Source: Halichondria panicea
Taxonomy: Eukaryota; Porifera; Demospongiae; Suberitida; Halichondriidae
Assembly (NCBI RefSeq): GCF_963675165.1
Contig: NC_087378.1
Coordinates: forward strand, 829,001 to 893,000
DNA length: 64,000 bases
Direction: 5' to 3'
The notes beneath the pieces were generated by a model. It searched no databases. It was not told the origin of the DNA and saw nothing but the letters and a program-made list of their open reading frames with translations. The position numbers and the translations under genes are program-made. Positions 10,301 through 31,882 of the stretch are shown piece after piece; within the stretch, counting starts at the first letter, position 1, and each line of letters opens with the position of its first letter.

Positions 10301-12433
10301 AAGAGCACTCAGTTATCTGTACAAGTCGAACAACTCCAGAATGATAAAGAACAGTTACAGCTGGTGATTGAGCAGCTTCAGAAGGAAAGAGAACAATTCA
10401 TCAATAGTGAGAGTACCAAATGTACACAGTTACAATTACAAATGGAGGAACTAAATAAGGAGAAGGAAGAGTTGTTGAAACGTCTCAATACTCAACAGAT
10501 TAAAACCACTCAACTGTTTACTCAAGTAGAGCAACTGAACGAGGAAGCGGAAAGTTTAAGAAGTTTGATCAAAGAACATCAAGTTCTCATGGCAGATAAA
10601 GAAAATAATTTGTTGCAAGTTGAAACTGAAAACAGGCGCTTGCAATCTAGTAATGAGGAACTTAAAGTTACGTCTGATGATCTATCTCATCAATTAGATG
10701 AGTGTAAGCTTGAAATATCCACCCAGAAGACTATCGTTGGTCAGCAAGAGGTGGCCATAGAGCAATACCAGAGAGAAAAAGAAGAACTTAAGAAATGTGT
10801 TGACGAAGGTATAGCTACTAAGAACAATCTGCTCACACAATTAAACAATGTTCAAGTTGATCAATCTACAGCTACTGAAAAGTTTGAGCTTGAACAGACA
10901 AGAGCAAAAGAAAGGGTTGAAATGCTGAATGAGCAACTTAAAAAACTTAGAGGAGAACTAGAAGAATCAAAAGCTGAAAAAGATATGCTCATAGTACAAG
11001 CTAATCAAGTTCAAGATCTGGCAAATGTGTCTAAGAGACTTAATGAGAAAGAGCTAGAGTTAAATCATGCAACTGAACAATATGAAGATAAAACGAAAAT
11101 GCTCCAACAGAAATACGATAAATTGGAATCAGAGTTACTGCAACTTAAAGAGACAAGTGCAGCAGAAAAACAACTGCAGGAAAGTAGATATCAACAAGCA
11201 CAGGTAGCTATTAACAGTCTCAAGTCTCAGCTAGATAAAGCACAGCAACAAGTTAGAAATGCTGAAAGCAAAGAAAAAGAAAGCAAAGAAAAACTAACAG
11301 TAATTGAAGGCAAAATTGCCTCAACTAATAATGTAGCACTGCAGTTACAGACAAGTGAAAGACATAAGAAAGAAGCACTAAAGATAATGGAAAACAAGCT
11401 TTCAGAATGTGAAAGAGAGAGGAAAGAGTTTAAAAAACGTGCTGAAGAGGCAAAAAAGAAGATAACAGTTTGTGAAAATGACTTGAAGCAATCTCGAAAT
11501 GAGAGAGACAAAGTATTGAGTGAGTCTAAAGAAAAGCAAGCAAAATGTTACGAAGAAATAGAAGTCCTAAAAGCGAAGTGCATTGACATAAGTACTGAAA
11601 GAGATATTCATATGAAACATGCAATGGAGGCGGAAAGAGAACTGAAAGAGCACAAGAGAGATATGGGACTCAGTCCTCCTGCATCGTTGGATCCAAGTGA
11701 ATCACCGTCAGTACCATTCAAACCTTTCCCACCACCTGCTTCTTCCTCTAAGGTTGTCATGACAGTATCTATTGGAACGTAAGTCCACATACTGTACAAT
11801 AATTATATTACACAACTTGTTGTTGTTTATTGTTGTTTTCGTACATGTAATTTAGGCTGCAAGTTGGTGACACAGCACTGTTTGTGAATGACCCCTTTGG
11901 AAACTATCTTGCATTGACATTGGATGACAAGACCTACTACCTCAACCAGAGCTCAGTGGGAGAACTGGACGATCTTGCACTGAAAAACCCAAGATTAAAC
12001 CTGCCAAGGTAAGGATGAACCTTTGAACAGTTAGAGGTAATTTGTACACCTTAAATGGACTGTATGTGTTTGCTTAGCGCTCATTAATTAAATTTGCGTT
12101 GTCCGTAGTCTGTAGTAAGAATGTGTAATAGGAAGTTACCTTAATCACTCCCCTGGCCTACTCACCATAGTGGGTTGATAAAAGGTTTGAAGATAATGAC
12201 AAACTTCCTAAATAGATTAGCCTGTGATGTCATCCCTATTTCATTATTGCAGAAAAATTCTCTGCGGGAAGCTCACTAACAGGGTACTTGTGGAGGTTAG
12301 GAAGGTGAGATTGTTTGCGTTATGGATTGCTAATAATGTTTTTTTGCAGGAGAGTAACCGGCTTCACGTCCCTGTGGGAGAGAGACTGTATAAAGTTGAT
12401 GCCGAGAGCCACAAACTTAATGAATTACTTTAG
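6794..12433 (+). CDS. RB1CC1: RB1CC1/FIP200 orthologue, ULK1-complex autophagy scaffold (17 exons, 1186 aa)
   Basis: Exons: 6794-6864, 6986-7109, 7209-7290, 7380-7462, 7880-7995, 8201-8287, 8339-8438, 8501-8557, 8612-8663, 8721-8836, 9065-9436, 9559-9699, 9751-9839, 9997-11778, 11856-12008, 12253-12304, 12350-12433; all phases agree. FIP200 scaffolds the ULK1/ATG1 kinase complex and binds cargo receptors in selective autophagy. Residues 1 to about 90 align with the ubiquitin-like N-terminus (MLRPFQVNVGKF, VSELCAVVEAVSG). The middle contains LYDWISTH, matching human SLLDWINVQ. The 1.8 kb exon 14 encodes a long coiled coil. The last three exons encode the Claw domain (LQVGDTALFVNDPFGNYLAL, then HVPVGERLYKVDA), matching human FQVGDLVLIILDE and KVPLGTKFYRVKA. 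The start at 6794 is chosen because it aligns with the human Met; in-frame ATGs upstream at 6644 and 6761 are possible. It is shorter than human (about 1590 aa), mainly in the coiled coil and linker. Confidence 0.93.
7326..7363. repeat. (CA)n microsatellite in FIP200 intron 3
   Basis: About 19 uninterrupted CA units lie just upstream of the exon 4 acceptor at 7379. They sit beside the pyrimidine tract, so length changes could affect that acceptor. Confidence 0.95.
7524..7734. mobile_element. MITE with taccgtatagc termini in FIP200 intron 4
   Basis: About 211 bases bounded by inverted ends, taccgtatagcgggtaa on the left and its near complement ttacctgctatacggta on the right. Internal inverted copies of the motif attcgtggt and its complement accacgaat give a long imperfect hairpin. 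There is no coding capacity. The superfamily is not certain. Confidence 0.8.
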
Positions 12434-12672
12434 CATTAATAATTTGTTGTTGTGTTTTCTTTATTGAATTGTAATGAAATTTTGTTTGGAGCCCCACCCC
12501 CAAACAAGTTGCAATTTATCACGTGATTTGTTATGACGTCCACTAATTAGAAGAGGTCGTGAAATTAATAGCCACAACATTAATAATACAGTACAGTAAG
12601 ATCATCATCAAGATCAACCTCAAAACTAGAAAGATATTGTAATTGTATAGAGAGTTACACAGAGAGTCTGCT
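12434..12672. other. Intergenic spacer between FIP200 and the RhoGAP gene
   Basis: 239 AT-rich bases between the FIP200 stop and the RhoGAP ATG, both genes on the plus strand. It must hold the FIP200 3' UTR and the RhoGAP promoter or 5' UTR. No canonical AATAAA is obvious; taatgaaat near 12471 is the nearest AT-rich candidate. Confidence 0.5.
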
Positions 12673-22803
<10,131 letters not shown>

Positions 22804-23426
22804 TCATTGAACTAACACATCAAACTTACAAACTTATTGTTATTTATGACTGTATGTTCACACAAGCTTTGGAGCAGGTCTCGCCCTGTGCACTGTGTAT
22901 GTACAAAGTGTTTGTTGATCTTCCCTGGCGGAAGGATTTATTTAGTGTGTTCTAGCTTTCGTTATTTCATGATAACACTAGACACTGGTATTAGAATTGA
23001 TGCATGCATATGTTACTCGGTTTTGAAATCTGTCAGCAACTTATTTTCCCATGTTTTTATCAAGTTATCGCACATTTTAACAATAAATTTGCAATTTCAA
23101 TTCGATTGATAATATCCAGTCTATATGTTCAATTGCATGCTATATATACATCTTTATGAAACTGAGCCAGATTGACTGACTTTTGTGTGATGTTGCAAGC
23201 TTCCCAACAATGAATTTTGCATGTGAGCATGCGCACAAATTAATTGTAAATTAATGATATTCATAGGAAATGCAGACACCGTTCTTGAGGGGTTTCCATG
23301 CAGTCGACACACAAAAAGCCAAATCTATTTGCAGCAGGTCAAAAGCCCCTACGCTATCAATTGTGAAGCAACTCTGTGTTAATAAGAACAAGTCAGTGCT
23401 AACTAACCAGAAGAAGACACCTAGCT
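22804..23426. other. Intergenic region RhoGAP to FAM89/LURAP1-like gene
   Basis: About 620 bases, AT-rich. It contains AATAAA at about 23082 (probable RhoGAP polyadenylation signal). A short open frame at 23270-23488 overlaps the next gene's exon 1 in another frame and is rejected. Confidence 0.5.
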
Positions 23427-26400
23427 ATGGAGTATATTCGACAGAGAGAGAGGTCGTTAGTGAATGGACACTCAACTGCTTCCAGTGACTCCAGTGTGTC
23501 TGAGAGACTCAAGAGTATTGACTCTGCAATGATCTGGATTAGAGGAGAATTGGTGAGTGTCTGGGGTTACTGTATTAACTGTATAATAGCTTCATGCTGC
23601 ACATGAGTTATCACAAACATGCATGGCTATAGTCATATCCAAAACATGAACGATGGTCATTTGTCATTTATAATTGCTATTGCCATATTGGATGTCTAGC
23701 TAGTCCTACCGTACCAGTGAGTCAACCCTTTTGGGTACTGGTGTGTTACACTTCTTTGTACGACCATCGTTCATAATGAACTGTTTTGGATATGACTCTA
23801 TCCGTGGCCTGCAAAGTTTCGGCCTGCAAAGTTTCGTATTACATTCAGTAGACACTCCTATCAGCTAGTGGGGCATGAATGTTGTTATGCTGGCTCTATC
23901 TTAGTGGGGCCAATTCGGTTATTCACTAGCTAATGGTCTCTAAAGGCCCAATAAATGCACTTAAGTGGTAGACATGCAACGACTTGGTGGGTGGGAGAAC
24001 AGTACTGTTCTCATGTAGTCACTTTGCTGACCATGCTGTATATCGAGTGTTAGGTCTTGGGCTAAGTGTAGTTAATGTTGTTAGAGCCGAAACAAAGGGT
24101 TTGTGTGTTGATGCCTAGCTGCTGTTTTCCATACACCCAAAATTCTTGTAGGTAAATATTGGCTATAGTTCAGTGCTAACACCCTTAGAGACAGGTGCTT
24201 TGTGAGGCCTATGCCAATTAACCTGTTGGATGATAATCACAAGTCACCCATGCATGTAGTAGTGTACATGCAGACACACTGACTGACCCCTGTGCTATCA
24301 TAATGTGGCTAGCTTATCAGAATCTGTATCTTGTTGCTATCTTCATATTTTTAAGTTTCCAGGCTGTAGGTGCAAACAATAGCTAACATTTCCTTCATCA
24401 TAATTATTTCACACCCATCATGTTCGATTAGATAATAACACCAATTGCGTAATAACACCAATTGCGATTTAACGCTCAGTCAGATTGTTGTCTGTGTGCA
24501 TCCCACCTGATATAACATTTTCAATGCACTTTATACAGCTTCTGTGTCAGTAAGGCATCATGCCACTGTTGAGTATTTACCAATGCATTTCAAGGATGTG
24601 AGGTATCTTTGTTTATAGACATGCATGCTTTACTGACCAGTGGTGTGAGCCGTGTAGCAGACTGAGAGTCTAAGTGATTTATCCCCCCTCCCCCACGTGT
24701 ATCAATTTCAGGTTGTATAGCGCTGCTCTCCCTGACTTGTGATATGAGAAAGTTGTCATGTATGCAGTTTCTTGCTCAGATTATGGTTTAGGCTGGTGTA
24801 GTGCTTGTGTACAAATTTATGTTAATTTGTGGTCTAGGTAAAATAAAAGTTTCACTGCTATGGCTTGTAACGTGACCAACAGCATATGCTAAATGCATTC
24901 CACTTGTAGACATTAACAATAGAACAACTGGCCTTGCATACCTGTGACCATAGCTAGCCTATCTGACTCCCTGACTCCATTACTACTCATTCAGCATATA
25001 GAGTAATACTTACCTTTGATGTGGTGTCTGCCGTGTGCCAGTGTTTATATTGGCCTGGTGTATGGATTGCAAGGAAAGTGTATGCTGAGTGGGCTGCTGT
25101 TATTACTCTCAGTTCTAGATAACTTGTTGAAAGCACTTTCTATGAGTGCCGTGTTGTTAGGAAGACGTGTGTCTTCATTTTCCTATAGAGAAGCCTTTCC
25201 GTAACTTGCACCCATAATCGAATAAATATCTTACCTCATGTAGTGTGGCCAATACTTGTACATTCTATAGCTTGAATGTGGGAAACCTGTGTAATAGCTG
25301 AGGCTGCTGTGTGTGTGTTGTCTTCTTACCTCAAGGTTACTGGTAAAGCTTCAAATATTTCTGGTGTGGTCTTGTAGGCGTCTATGGTAAATTGGGGAGT
25401 TACTTGTGGATAACATCGGTAACACGGGCTGCTAGACAGAACAATAAGTACAGTCTGAGTGGCTCGAATTGTGTGTAGGTATCATGCATCAACAGTTTGT
25501 GATTTTCTGCCACTTGAGTAATAATACTGAGATGGGTATTAGTACACTATCACTCCATTATGGCCCATGTGAGCCATAACAAGCTTTGATCTGCTTACCT
25601 CAACACACCTGGTTAGCTCACCTGTTGAGCAGTATAGCTCACATGCTTTTAACTTCCTACTGTGGGGAAATATTGGAGCTTTGTAATCTAGCCTCAATAC
25701 AATTTCATGATATTCCAAAAGTCATAGTTTCTTTATGATTTATTGTGTAGGGGGTAGAAACATAAACCGATGCAACAATTCTTCCCCATTTTTTTGATAC
25801 TGAAACAGGCAAATAATGTGATGACCTACACATCTTTCCCCTAAACCTTTATGATGTAACCTATAAATTGAAAGTTGGTACATACATACACAGACAGCTC
25901 TGTGTGTGACTGGAAACTAACAGTACCGTGTATTTATAGATACTTGTCATGAATTGAATTATAGCTATTGATAGAAGGACATCAAGTACTGTGATTATAT
26001 ACCCGTTTAAGGACACACTTGCTTGTCCGCAATTAGTGGGCCGAATGAGTAATTAGGCGTATACACACTGACAGTAACTCAACACCAATTGTTGTATAAA
26101 TTCAATGTAACTCTATTCAGTATTGTTGGGTAACTTTACTGGTCGTTGCATGTGGGATTGCTAGGCATCGAATAATTGACAACGGTGTGTATGTCAGGGT
26201 GTGACACTGTATAGGGTTTGGTTCGCATTCCTTACACTACAACTCCAACACCTCACCTAAGAAATTGAAATTAAGAACATTTTTTTTTAATTAGGACTGA
26301 ATTCTGCATGTGCATTTGTGTAGCTTTAGAGACATTATTTCCCACAATTCATTGTATACTTAGTCAGGGTACGTGAGCTAAGCAGATAGTCTGTTACATT

Positions 26401-27311
26401 GCTAGCATTTTGTTCATACTTTGTCTAATGTGACAATTTTGTACCTGCATGCAGTAACAATAGTGGAGTCATGTGTCTATCGCTGCTCTATTGACTATTA
26501 TCATACTATTTGATTTGGAGCTCAATTAGTACTGTATTACACACCCTATTGTGTTCGTGAGACAGATATCCCACAAGTAGTATAAATTATGGATGCATGC
26601 AGCTTTGTATAGATATATTAAATTACACCTGTTCCTCCCTCATTACAGGAAGAGATTAAGGAGTCAGATCGCTCCCTCATGGATATATTTAAGCAACTGG
26701 AAGGTGACGTGTCAGACCTCAACACTTATGTGCATTCGTGGCGATTCAGTCAACACTCATACAGAGACAGTTTTGCATCAGAAGGACGCCCTGTGAGTGC
26801 CTCGGACCTTGACCTGAGTATTCTCGACGAACCTTTATCAATCTCAGCGTCCGATCAGAGTCTAGCATCAACTAAAGAAGAAGGACTTAAATCACATTTA
26901 TCACCAGAAGTGGACAGTGCAAATGGTAGCTCTACATACAGCCCTGTGCTGTCCAGTCAAGGCCTCGCCACTAGCGCCTATCCCACTAACAATCACAGAA
27001 TGATTCCTTCGGCTACTACAGCAAATATCGTTGGATCTAAACGGCAATCCAGTGCAAGCCCACAGCTCAAGTCGAGTTCGAGTATGAACAAACTCCACAG
27101 TCCCAGTCTAATCTCACGGCTTCAAGATGAGACTGCTTCTGTGAACAGTCGTACTAGCTCTGAGTCGATTGACAGTGGAGTTCAGTTTGAGAATGGGGTA
27201 GACACTACTAATACACCGGCACCGTGCAGTACAATAAAAGAAACAGAAGATGGATTAGGATTTGGAGATTTCGCTACTGACGTATTGTCAATGTTTGGCA
27301 TGAGGACATAA
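23427..27311 (+). CDS. FAM89/LURAP1-like short coiled-coil adaptor (2 exons, 262 aa)
   Basis: Exon 1 is 23427-23552 and exon 2 is 26649-27311, joined in phase 0 across a 3.1 kb intron, the longest in the window. Residues about 28-65 (RLKSIDSAMIWIRGELEEI, then KESDRSLMDIFKQLEGDVS) form an amphipathic helix with the spacing of leucine-rich adaptor proteins (FAM89/LURAP1: ELxxLKxxDxxLLxQLxxLxxxI). The rest is Ser-rich and disordered (SSTYSPVLSSQ, SSESIDSGVQF), ending in a conserved-looking GFGDFATDVLSMFGM. In vertebrates these adaptors link to MRCK/myosin or NF-kB signalling; that role here is only inferred from the helix. The start ATG at 23427 is the only in-frame Met close upstream. The gene is tail-to-tail with regucalcin. 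Confidence 0.6.
23553..26648 (+). other. 3.1 kb intron of the FAM89/LURAP1-like gene
   Basis: No supported exon or RNA gene is visible. It contains a MITE-like inverted repeat at 23631-23797, a direct 15-base doublet (ggcctgcaaagtttc) near 23806-23835 and a doublet taataacaccaattgcg near 24436-24464. Such length is unusual for this window, so regulatory elements or an unrecognised ncRNA could be present. Confidence 0.5.
23631..23797. mobile_element. MITE-like inverted repeat (agtcatatccaaaac termini)
   Basis: About 167 bases. The left arm is agtcatatccaaaacatgaacgatgg and the right arm is its near complement ending ttttggatatgact. CTAT flanks both sides (23627-23630 and 23798-23801), consistent with a 4-base target duplication. 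Non-coding. Confidence 0.7.
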
Positions 27312-27673
27312 CCTAACTCGACTCTGTGTATAAATGTTTATGTGCTCAACTGCATAGGTTAGCTGTGTGTTATCATGACTCTTCAACATTCGTATATATG
27401 TATTCTTTGTCAGCACCCCAGAATTTTGACTGTGCACTCTATTTATGTATGTCTCTCAAATCATTGAGAGAGGCAATCATGTTTATTTGTATTTTGTATA
27501 ATGGCTAGTGTGATATGTTCAGTGTATTAATAATGAATTATATATATAACATCTTTCTTTCACTTTGAAATAATCCATTGCAATTAACAAAATGATCATG
27601 ATATATTATATTCCATTACGTCAAATTAAGTTTCCAAACAAATATAGGTTAACTCTGTACGTTCACAACACAA
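27312..27673. other. Convergent 3' spacer (FAM89/LURAP1-like gene to regucalcin)
   Basis: 362 AT-rich bases between two stop codons facing each other, so both 3' UTRs lie here. No gene is visible. Confidence 0.5.
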
Positions 27674-29417
27674 CTAATGCTTAAACCTGTTAGCAGGCAG
27701 TCCTTTAGTTCCCAAGTCCTTGATCACAAAGACGCTCCCTCCATTAGGTCCTGCAGTGGGAGAGAGGCTGGCACAGGTCACAAACAACCAACTGTGATCA
27801 GGCCCTCCAAAGCAACACGAGGTGATTTCTTTAGCTCCAGGTATTTCAACGCACAAAATCAGGTCACCAGTTTTGGGGTCCAAGCACGAGACACAACCTC
27901 CACTAAAAGTTGCTACCCAGATCCGACCTTTAATATCTGTACACATGCCATCAGGGAATCCAATATCTCCTCGTTTCCCAAAATCGACCAAAATCTTTTG
28001 ATTAGCAATCGCTCCATCAGCAAGGTTGTAGTCGAATGAGTATATGTGTCTTGGTGGACTGTCAATGTAGTACATGGTCTTGTTATCGAGGCTCCAACCA
28101 AGGCCATTCGAAATAGTGACTCCCGGCACACATAGAGAAAGCTTGCCTGCATGGAACAAAACATAATAGCATTCATGAAGTTTTCTCAGGGGAGTATGCA
28201 CGTTGCACAGAATAAACTTACCTGCAGCATAAGTGTAGAGATTTCCATCCAAAGGAGTTTGCGATTTTGCCATTGTCCCTGCCCACAGACGACCATTGAC
28301 ATCACATTTGGCATCATTGAATCTATTGTCAGGCTTGTCCTCTTCCACACTAGCTAACTCTTCTATGACAGCACCTGCGATAGTGGTGATGTGAGAGCAA
28401 AACTAATATGCCGATACAATAATTTGTGTCCTGCACATACTTGTAAGATATCTCATGTACGTAGAATTGGCTCTGTAACTGATTCTAATAAATTCATTTT
28501 ATGATAGCTTAGAAGGATCCCGTTCAGATGGCATGCTCAAATCCCAAATTTGGAACGGGCCATAATTTCCTATTTCAGTCCATAATTATAAGCCTGATAA
28601 TGCCCAAAATAGACTTTTGTGCATAGCAAAATAATAAAACGCCTCTCTTTAAGCTTTCAGAAAATTGTAAGTTATTGGATGAGCGGAACTAAGTTTATGG
28701 CCGTTCTTATAAGTATTGCTCTATTTAACGCTAGGTCCCACACCACAGTATAGTACTACATGTACCACGTCTAATGATAGTTATAAGTCAGTAAGCCAAT
28801 CTAGGAACATACCCGTTTCTCTGTCCACAATGCACAGCTTCCTGCCTACTGCAGCTAAGAGATTGGTAGAGCCCTGAATAGGGATCACAGCCCCAACTGT
28901 GTCCAGCAACTTGATGGACCTACACAAACCAAACACGTAATAAGTGATCTCTCTGCATGTCTATACTTTAGCCTCCTTCACCGCCCTCAAGAAGTGCGGC
29001 CTGGGATCGAGGCTAGTCTATACTTATACCATATAGCACGAAAGGGAAAAGATTACACAGAGTGCATGTATTTGACAGAGGTTATGGGCTGACCTATTCT
29101 GGGCAGTGTCCACGTTAAGGAAGTTGATGGAGTTGGCATCAATGTCCACCCAGAGTAACTGATTGGTCTCAGGCTCAAAGAATGGCCCCTCACCCAGCAG
29201 AGCCTTGGCAGCATAAAATACCTCCACTGTGGGGGTCGGATTCAAAGCTGTGTGGAGTAGAGGAAAAGAGGAGGGAAAATTGATAGACATCTTAGCATTA
29301 TATAAAAGGTTGGTTGCAAACATAATTCGATGAAGTGTGTAGATATAATTATACATGAATTGCTCAGTGCAGTGTGTTATAACTTTTTATAAGTCATGTA
29401 CCTTGATTCTCAGACAT
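27674..29417 (-). CDS. RGN: Regucalcin / SMP30 (gluconolactonase), 5 exons, 300 aa
   Basis: Exons on the minus strand: 29402-29417, 29094-29247, 28813-28919, 28222-28374, 27674-28146. The sum is 300 codons plus stop, against 299 residues in human. This is the SMP30/gluconolactonase six-bladed beta-propeller, a metal-dependent lactonase (ascorbate-type pathway, Ca/Zn binding, cytosolic). Metal and active-site motifs are present: the Glu in LLGEGPFFEP, Asn in RFNDAKCDVNGRLWAGTM, Asn in TISNGLGWS and Asp in FPDGMCTD. The first coding exon holds only 16 bases (MSENQ plus one base). It is head-to-head with HAP40, 220 bases apart, suggesting a shared promoter. Confidence 0.93.
28625..28715 (-). repeat. 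Interspersed repeat copy in regucalcin intron 3
   Basis: In reverse complement this reads acggccataaacttagtt, then gctcatccaat, then gagaggcgttttatt. A related stretch lies at 59126-59200 on the plus strand (gcggccataactttagtt, then gttggtccaat, then gagaggcctttttca). Two dispersed copies suggest a repeat family. The class is unknown. Confidence 0.4.
28969..29015. mobile_element. Minimal tagcct...ggcta hairpin element with 10-bp target duplication
   Basis: A 47-base element (tagcctccttcaccg ... gatcgaggcta) in regucalcin intron 2. It is flanked by the perfect direct repeat gtctatactt at 28959-28968 and 29016-29025. A 9-10 base duplication is typical of Mutator-like transposons, so this looks like a genuine, extremely short non-autonomous insertion. 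Confidence 0.75.
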
Positions 29418-29637
29418 TGCCAGCTTCTGAAATTATTCTGTTGCACCACCAAAATCAATACAAAGCTGCAGAGAAAGCTGACAAGCTAAAAGGCAAAGGC
29501 TTCCTTGCAGTCACTCAGCCACGCCCCTCTTCTTTTCTCTCTGACCTTTTTCTATCTACAGCACACCAATAACACAGTGTCAAGCTGGCACAGTATACTA
29601 ATACTAATACTAGAGTCCAGTACTGTAGTGACTATAT
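29418..29637. promoter_or_regulatory. Bidirectional promoter region, regucalcin / HAP40
   Basis: 220 bases between two divergent start codons. No core element is clearly recognisable, but both genes must be driven from here or from within each other's 5' region. Confidence 0.45.
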
Positions 29638-31671
29638 ATGATGTCTTCAAAGCAAGATAAACTGGATCATTTGGACAGCAGAAGCCATGAGCTATTCTCT
29701 CAGTACAGGATTGTGGCAGGGAAACTCAAAAAGCAAGTTTCAAGCCAATAATTATCTTCTACACTGCTGAAATCATCGTACCATGGATTACCATTTATCA
29801 TCTCTTTAATACAGACGTTTCATGAAGAAACCCAATGTCCGAGAGGCCAGTGATGACTATGGTAAGTGGATTAGCTAGATGCACATGTTTTTCTCTACTA
29901 TATAAATGGTACTTGCAGGTAAGCTAGCGAATGCCCTGAAGAACGAAGAGAACCCTCAATACGCTGCTCTATGTTTCTCGGCCATGGCAAAGTAAGGGTA
30001 CACAGTTATTATTGAAAGTGTCTTCAGTTTCATTATGTATGCCTCCACGCAGATGTGATCAGATACTGGGTGATGTGTCAGGGGAAGGTGAAGCTTGGGC
30101 CAATGCAGGTATCTAGTGTGCTCTGTCATGCTAATAGATCTAGTCATTTTCCTTAAAACCAAGCTTAGATGTGAAAAGTAACGTTTTTAAGTAGTAGTAC
30201 CATACAGCTAACTGTGTGGTGTGTGTTTGCAGGTCGCCAGTTCCTTATTGCCGAAGACATTCTGTTCACTGGAGGCTACCCCAGTTACGGGGACAGTTTA
30301 GACGCTGGCGTACAGTGTTTCTTGTTAGCCATTGAGGTAGGTCTGCGCTCTGTGTGTGTTGAGCACTCGATCAAATTGAAGGTCATTCCACCAGGCTCAC
30401 TATAAGCAAGGCAACGAAGTGATGGCTGCCATGTTCTGCTTGGAAATTGCTCACAGACTTAAGGTACATAGTGATACATGTGTTAATGAGATAGTGTCGG
30501 TACTGTCTATTATCAAAGGGTTGCATTTTGAGATATTGTCTTGCAAGAACTCCATCTGTGTCAAAATGTTATCTTCCCTCCAGCATTTTAAGAAGTTTCA
30601 CGAGGCTCTCACCTTTCTCAATAGAGCAGCAGATCTTCAAAATAACGTGAGATTGTGTGTACATGTGTGCTGGATTCTAATTATGCTTGTCACTATAGAA
30701 ACCAGAATGTCAATTGCAGACTATGGAAGAAATTGCTTTGTGCAAGATACGACTACGTAAGAAAAAGCCATAGAATTAGTTGTCATGCATCTACTTGTAA
30801 CCATTTTCTTACAGGCGAATACGACAGTGCACTATCTATAATCAGCAAAATCACCAGCGAGACAAAAGGCAAAGAAGGTGGAAAGTTGAAAGTCATATTG
30901 AAAATACCTAGTACAGTACCCCCCTTCTCTCTAGGTCCGTATGCAGTACTGAGACAAAGGTGTGAGGTGTGTCAGCTCTTGCTACTCCTCATACTGCAAG
31001 TAAGTTGAGCTTAACATGTCATTGTGACATATATAACTCTCTAAAGGCCATAGTTTAACCATTTAACGTTGATTCATTCCCCTTGTCAATAGATCCCTAG
31101 AAATCATCTCAAGGCAGAGCACAGTCAAGTACTCAGTAAATTCTCTAAAGATGTTCTGGACACCAGTGTTGTAGGTGAGTGCCTGATCACCTTGATCACA
31201 GAATTGTGTGAGGAGCTAGGGTCTTATTGTTGTAGGCCCTGGGATGCATGGAGAGCTGTACGTCCTCCTGCAGTCACTGCTGGTGAGTGCGTTGTGTGTC
31301 CATTTCCTTACCTTCTTCTCATGGGCACGTGTGTGGACACATAATTTATGTTGCGTGATTTGGACACTTCTAATGTCCACCTATTAATTATTGTGCTTAT
31401 AATTATTGAGTTTTGCTATAATTATTGTAATTATGTCGTGTGCATAGCTATAACTATTCTTTTTTTATGTCAGATTGCAGTTGAGGACAAATGCTACAAG
31501 GAGATAGAGGACATTCAGCCCATTATGTGGTAAGTTGCTTCACTTTTTGTGTCCCATAGCACCTCAGATTAATATCTTTCTTCCTGCAGGAGATATCTGA
31601 CGTCCATCCAGCAGCATTTGTACAGTCTCCTGATGGAGGCTCACAATCCACACAGACAGTCAATACTTTAG
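29638..31671 (+). CDS. F8A1: HAP40 / F8A orthologue, huntingtin-associated protein (13 exons, 338 aa)
   Basis: Exons: 29638-29732, 29815-29861, 29919-29991, 30053-30108, 30233-30336, 30395-30463, 30584-30646, 30699-30756, 30815-30999, 31093-31174, 31236-31282, 31474-31529, 31590-31671; phases agree. HAP40 is a TPR-like alpha-solenoid protein that stabilises huntingtin and links it to Rab5 endosomes. Diagnostic matches: LFSQYRIVAGKLKKRFMKKP against human [32 protein letters not shown] against YAAWCQLAVARC; VLRQRCEVCQLLLLLILQ against VLVRCEVSRVLLLLLLQ. The first intron must use a GC donor (AAAAA|GCAAGT at 29733), because the nearby GT would break the frame. Exon 9 may hide a small in-frame intron (donor at about 30880, acceptor cttctctctag before 30935). 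Human HAP40 is 371 aa and intronless within F8 intron 22; this copy has many introns. Confidence 0.93.
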
Positions 31672-31882
31672 CAGCTCTCAATTTAGATTGTTGATTATAA
31701 ATTAACAATTTTTATTGCTTTAACATACAATGTGTTGTGTTATTTGTGAGAATCTCAACAGCCACTACTGCCACAATGTTTAGTTTTTTTCTCTCATACT
31801 GCTAGACTATGTCTTCTATCTAGGGTATGGGGGTTGTCCCAGGGAATTTCCAGCCTAGCTATAGGCTAGAGTTTACATTATT

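Noticed and set aside
23270-23488. 72-residue frame before the FAM89/LURAP1-like gene
   Set aside because: The overlapping frame starting at 23427 connects in phase to exon 2 and shows the helix motif.
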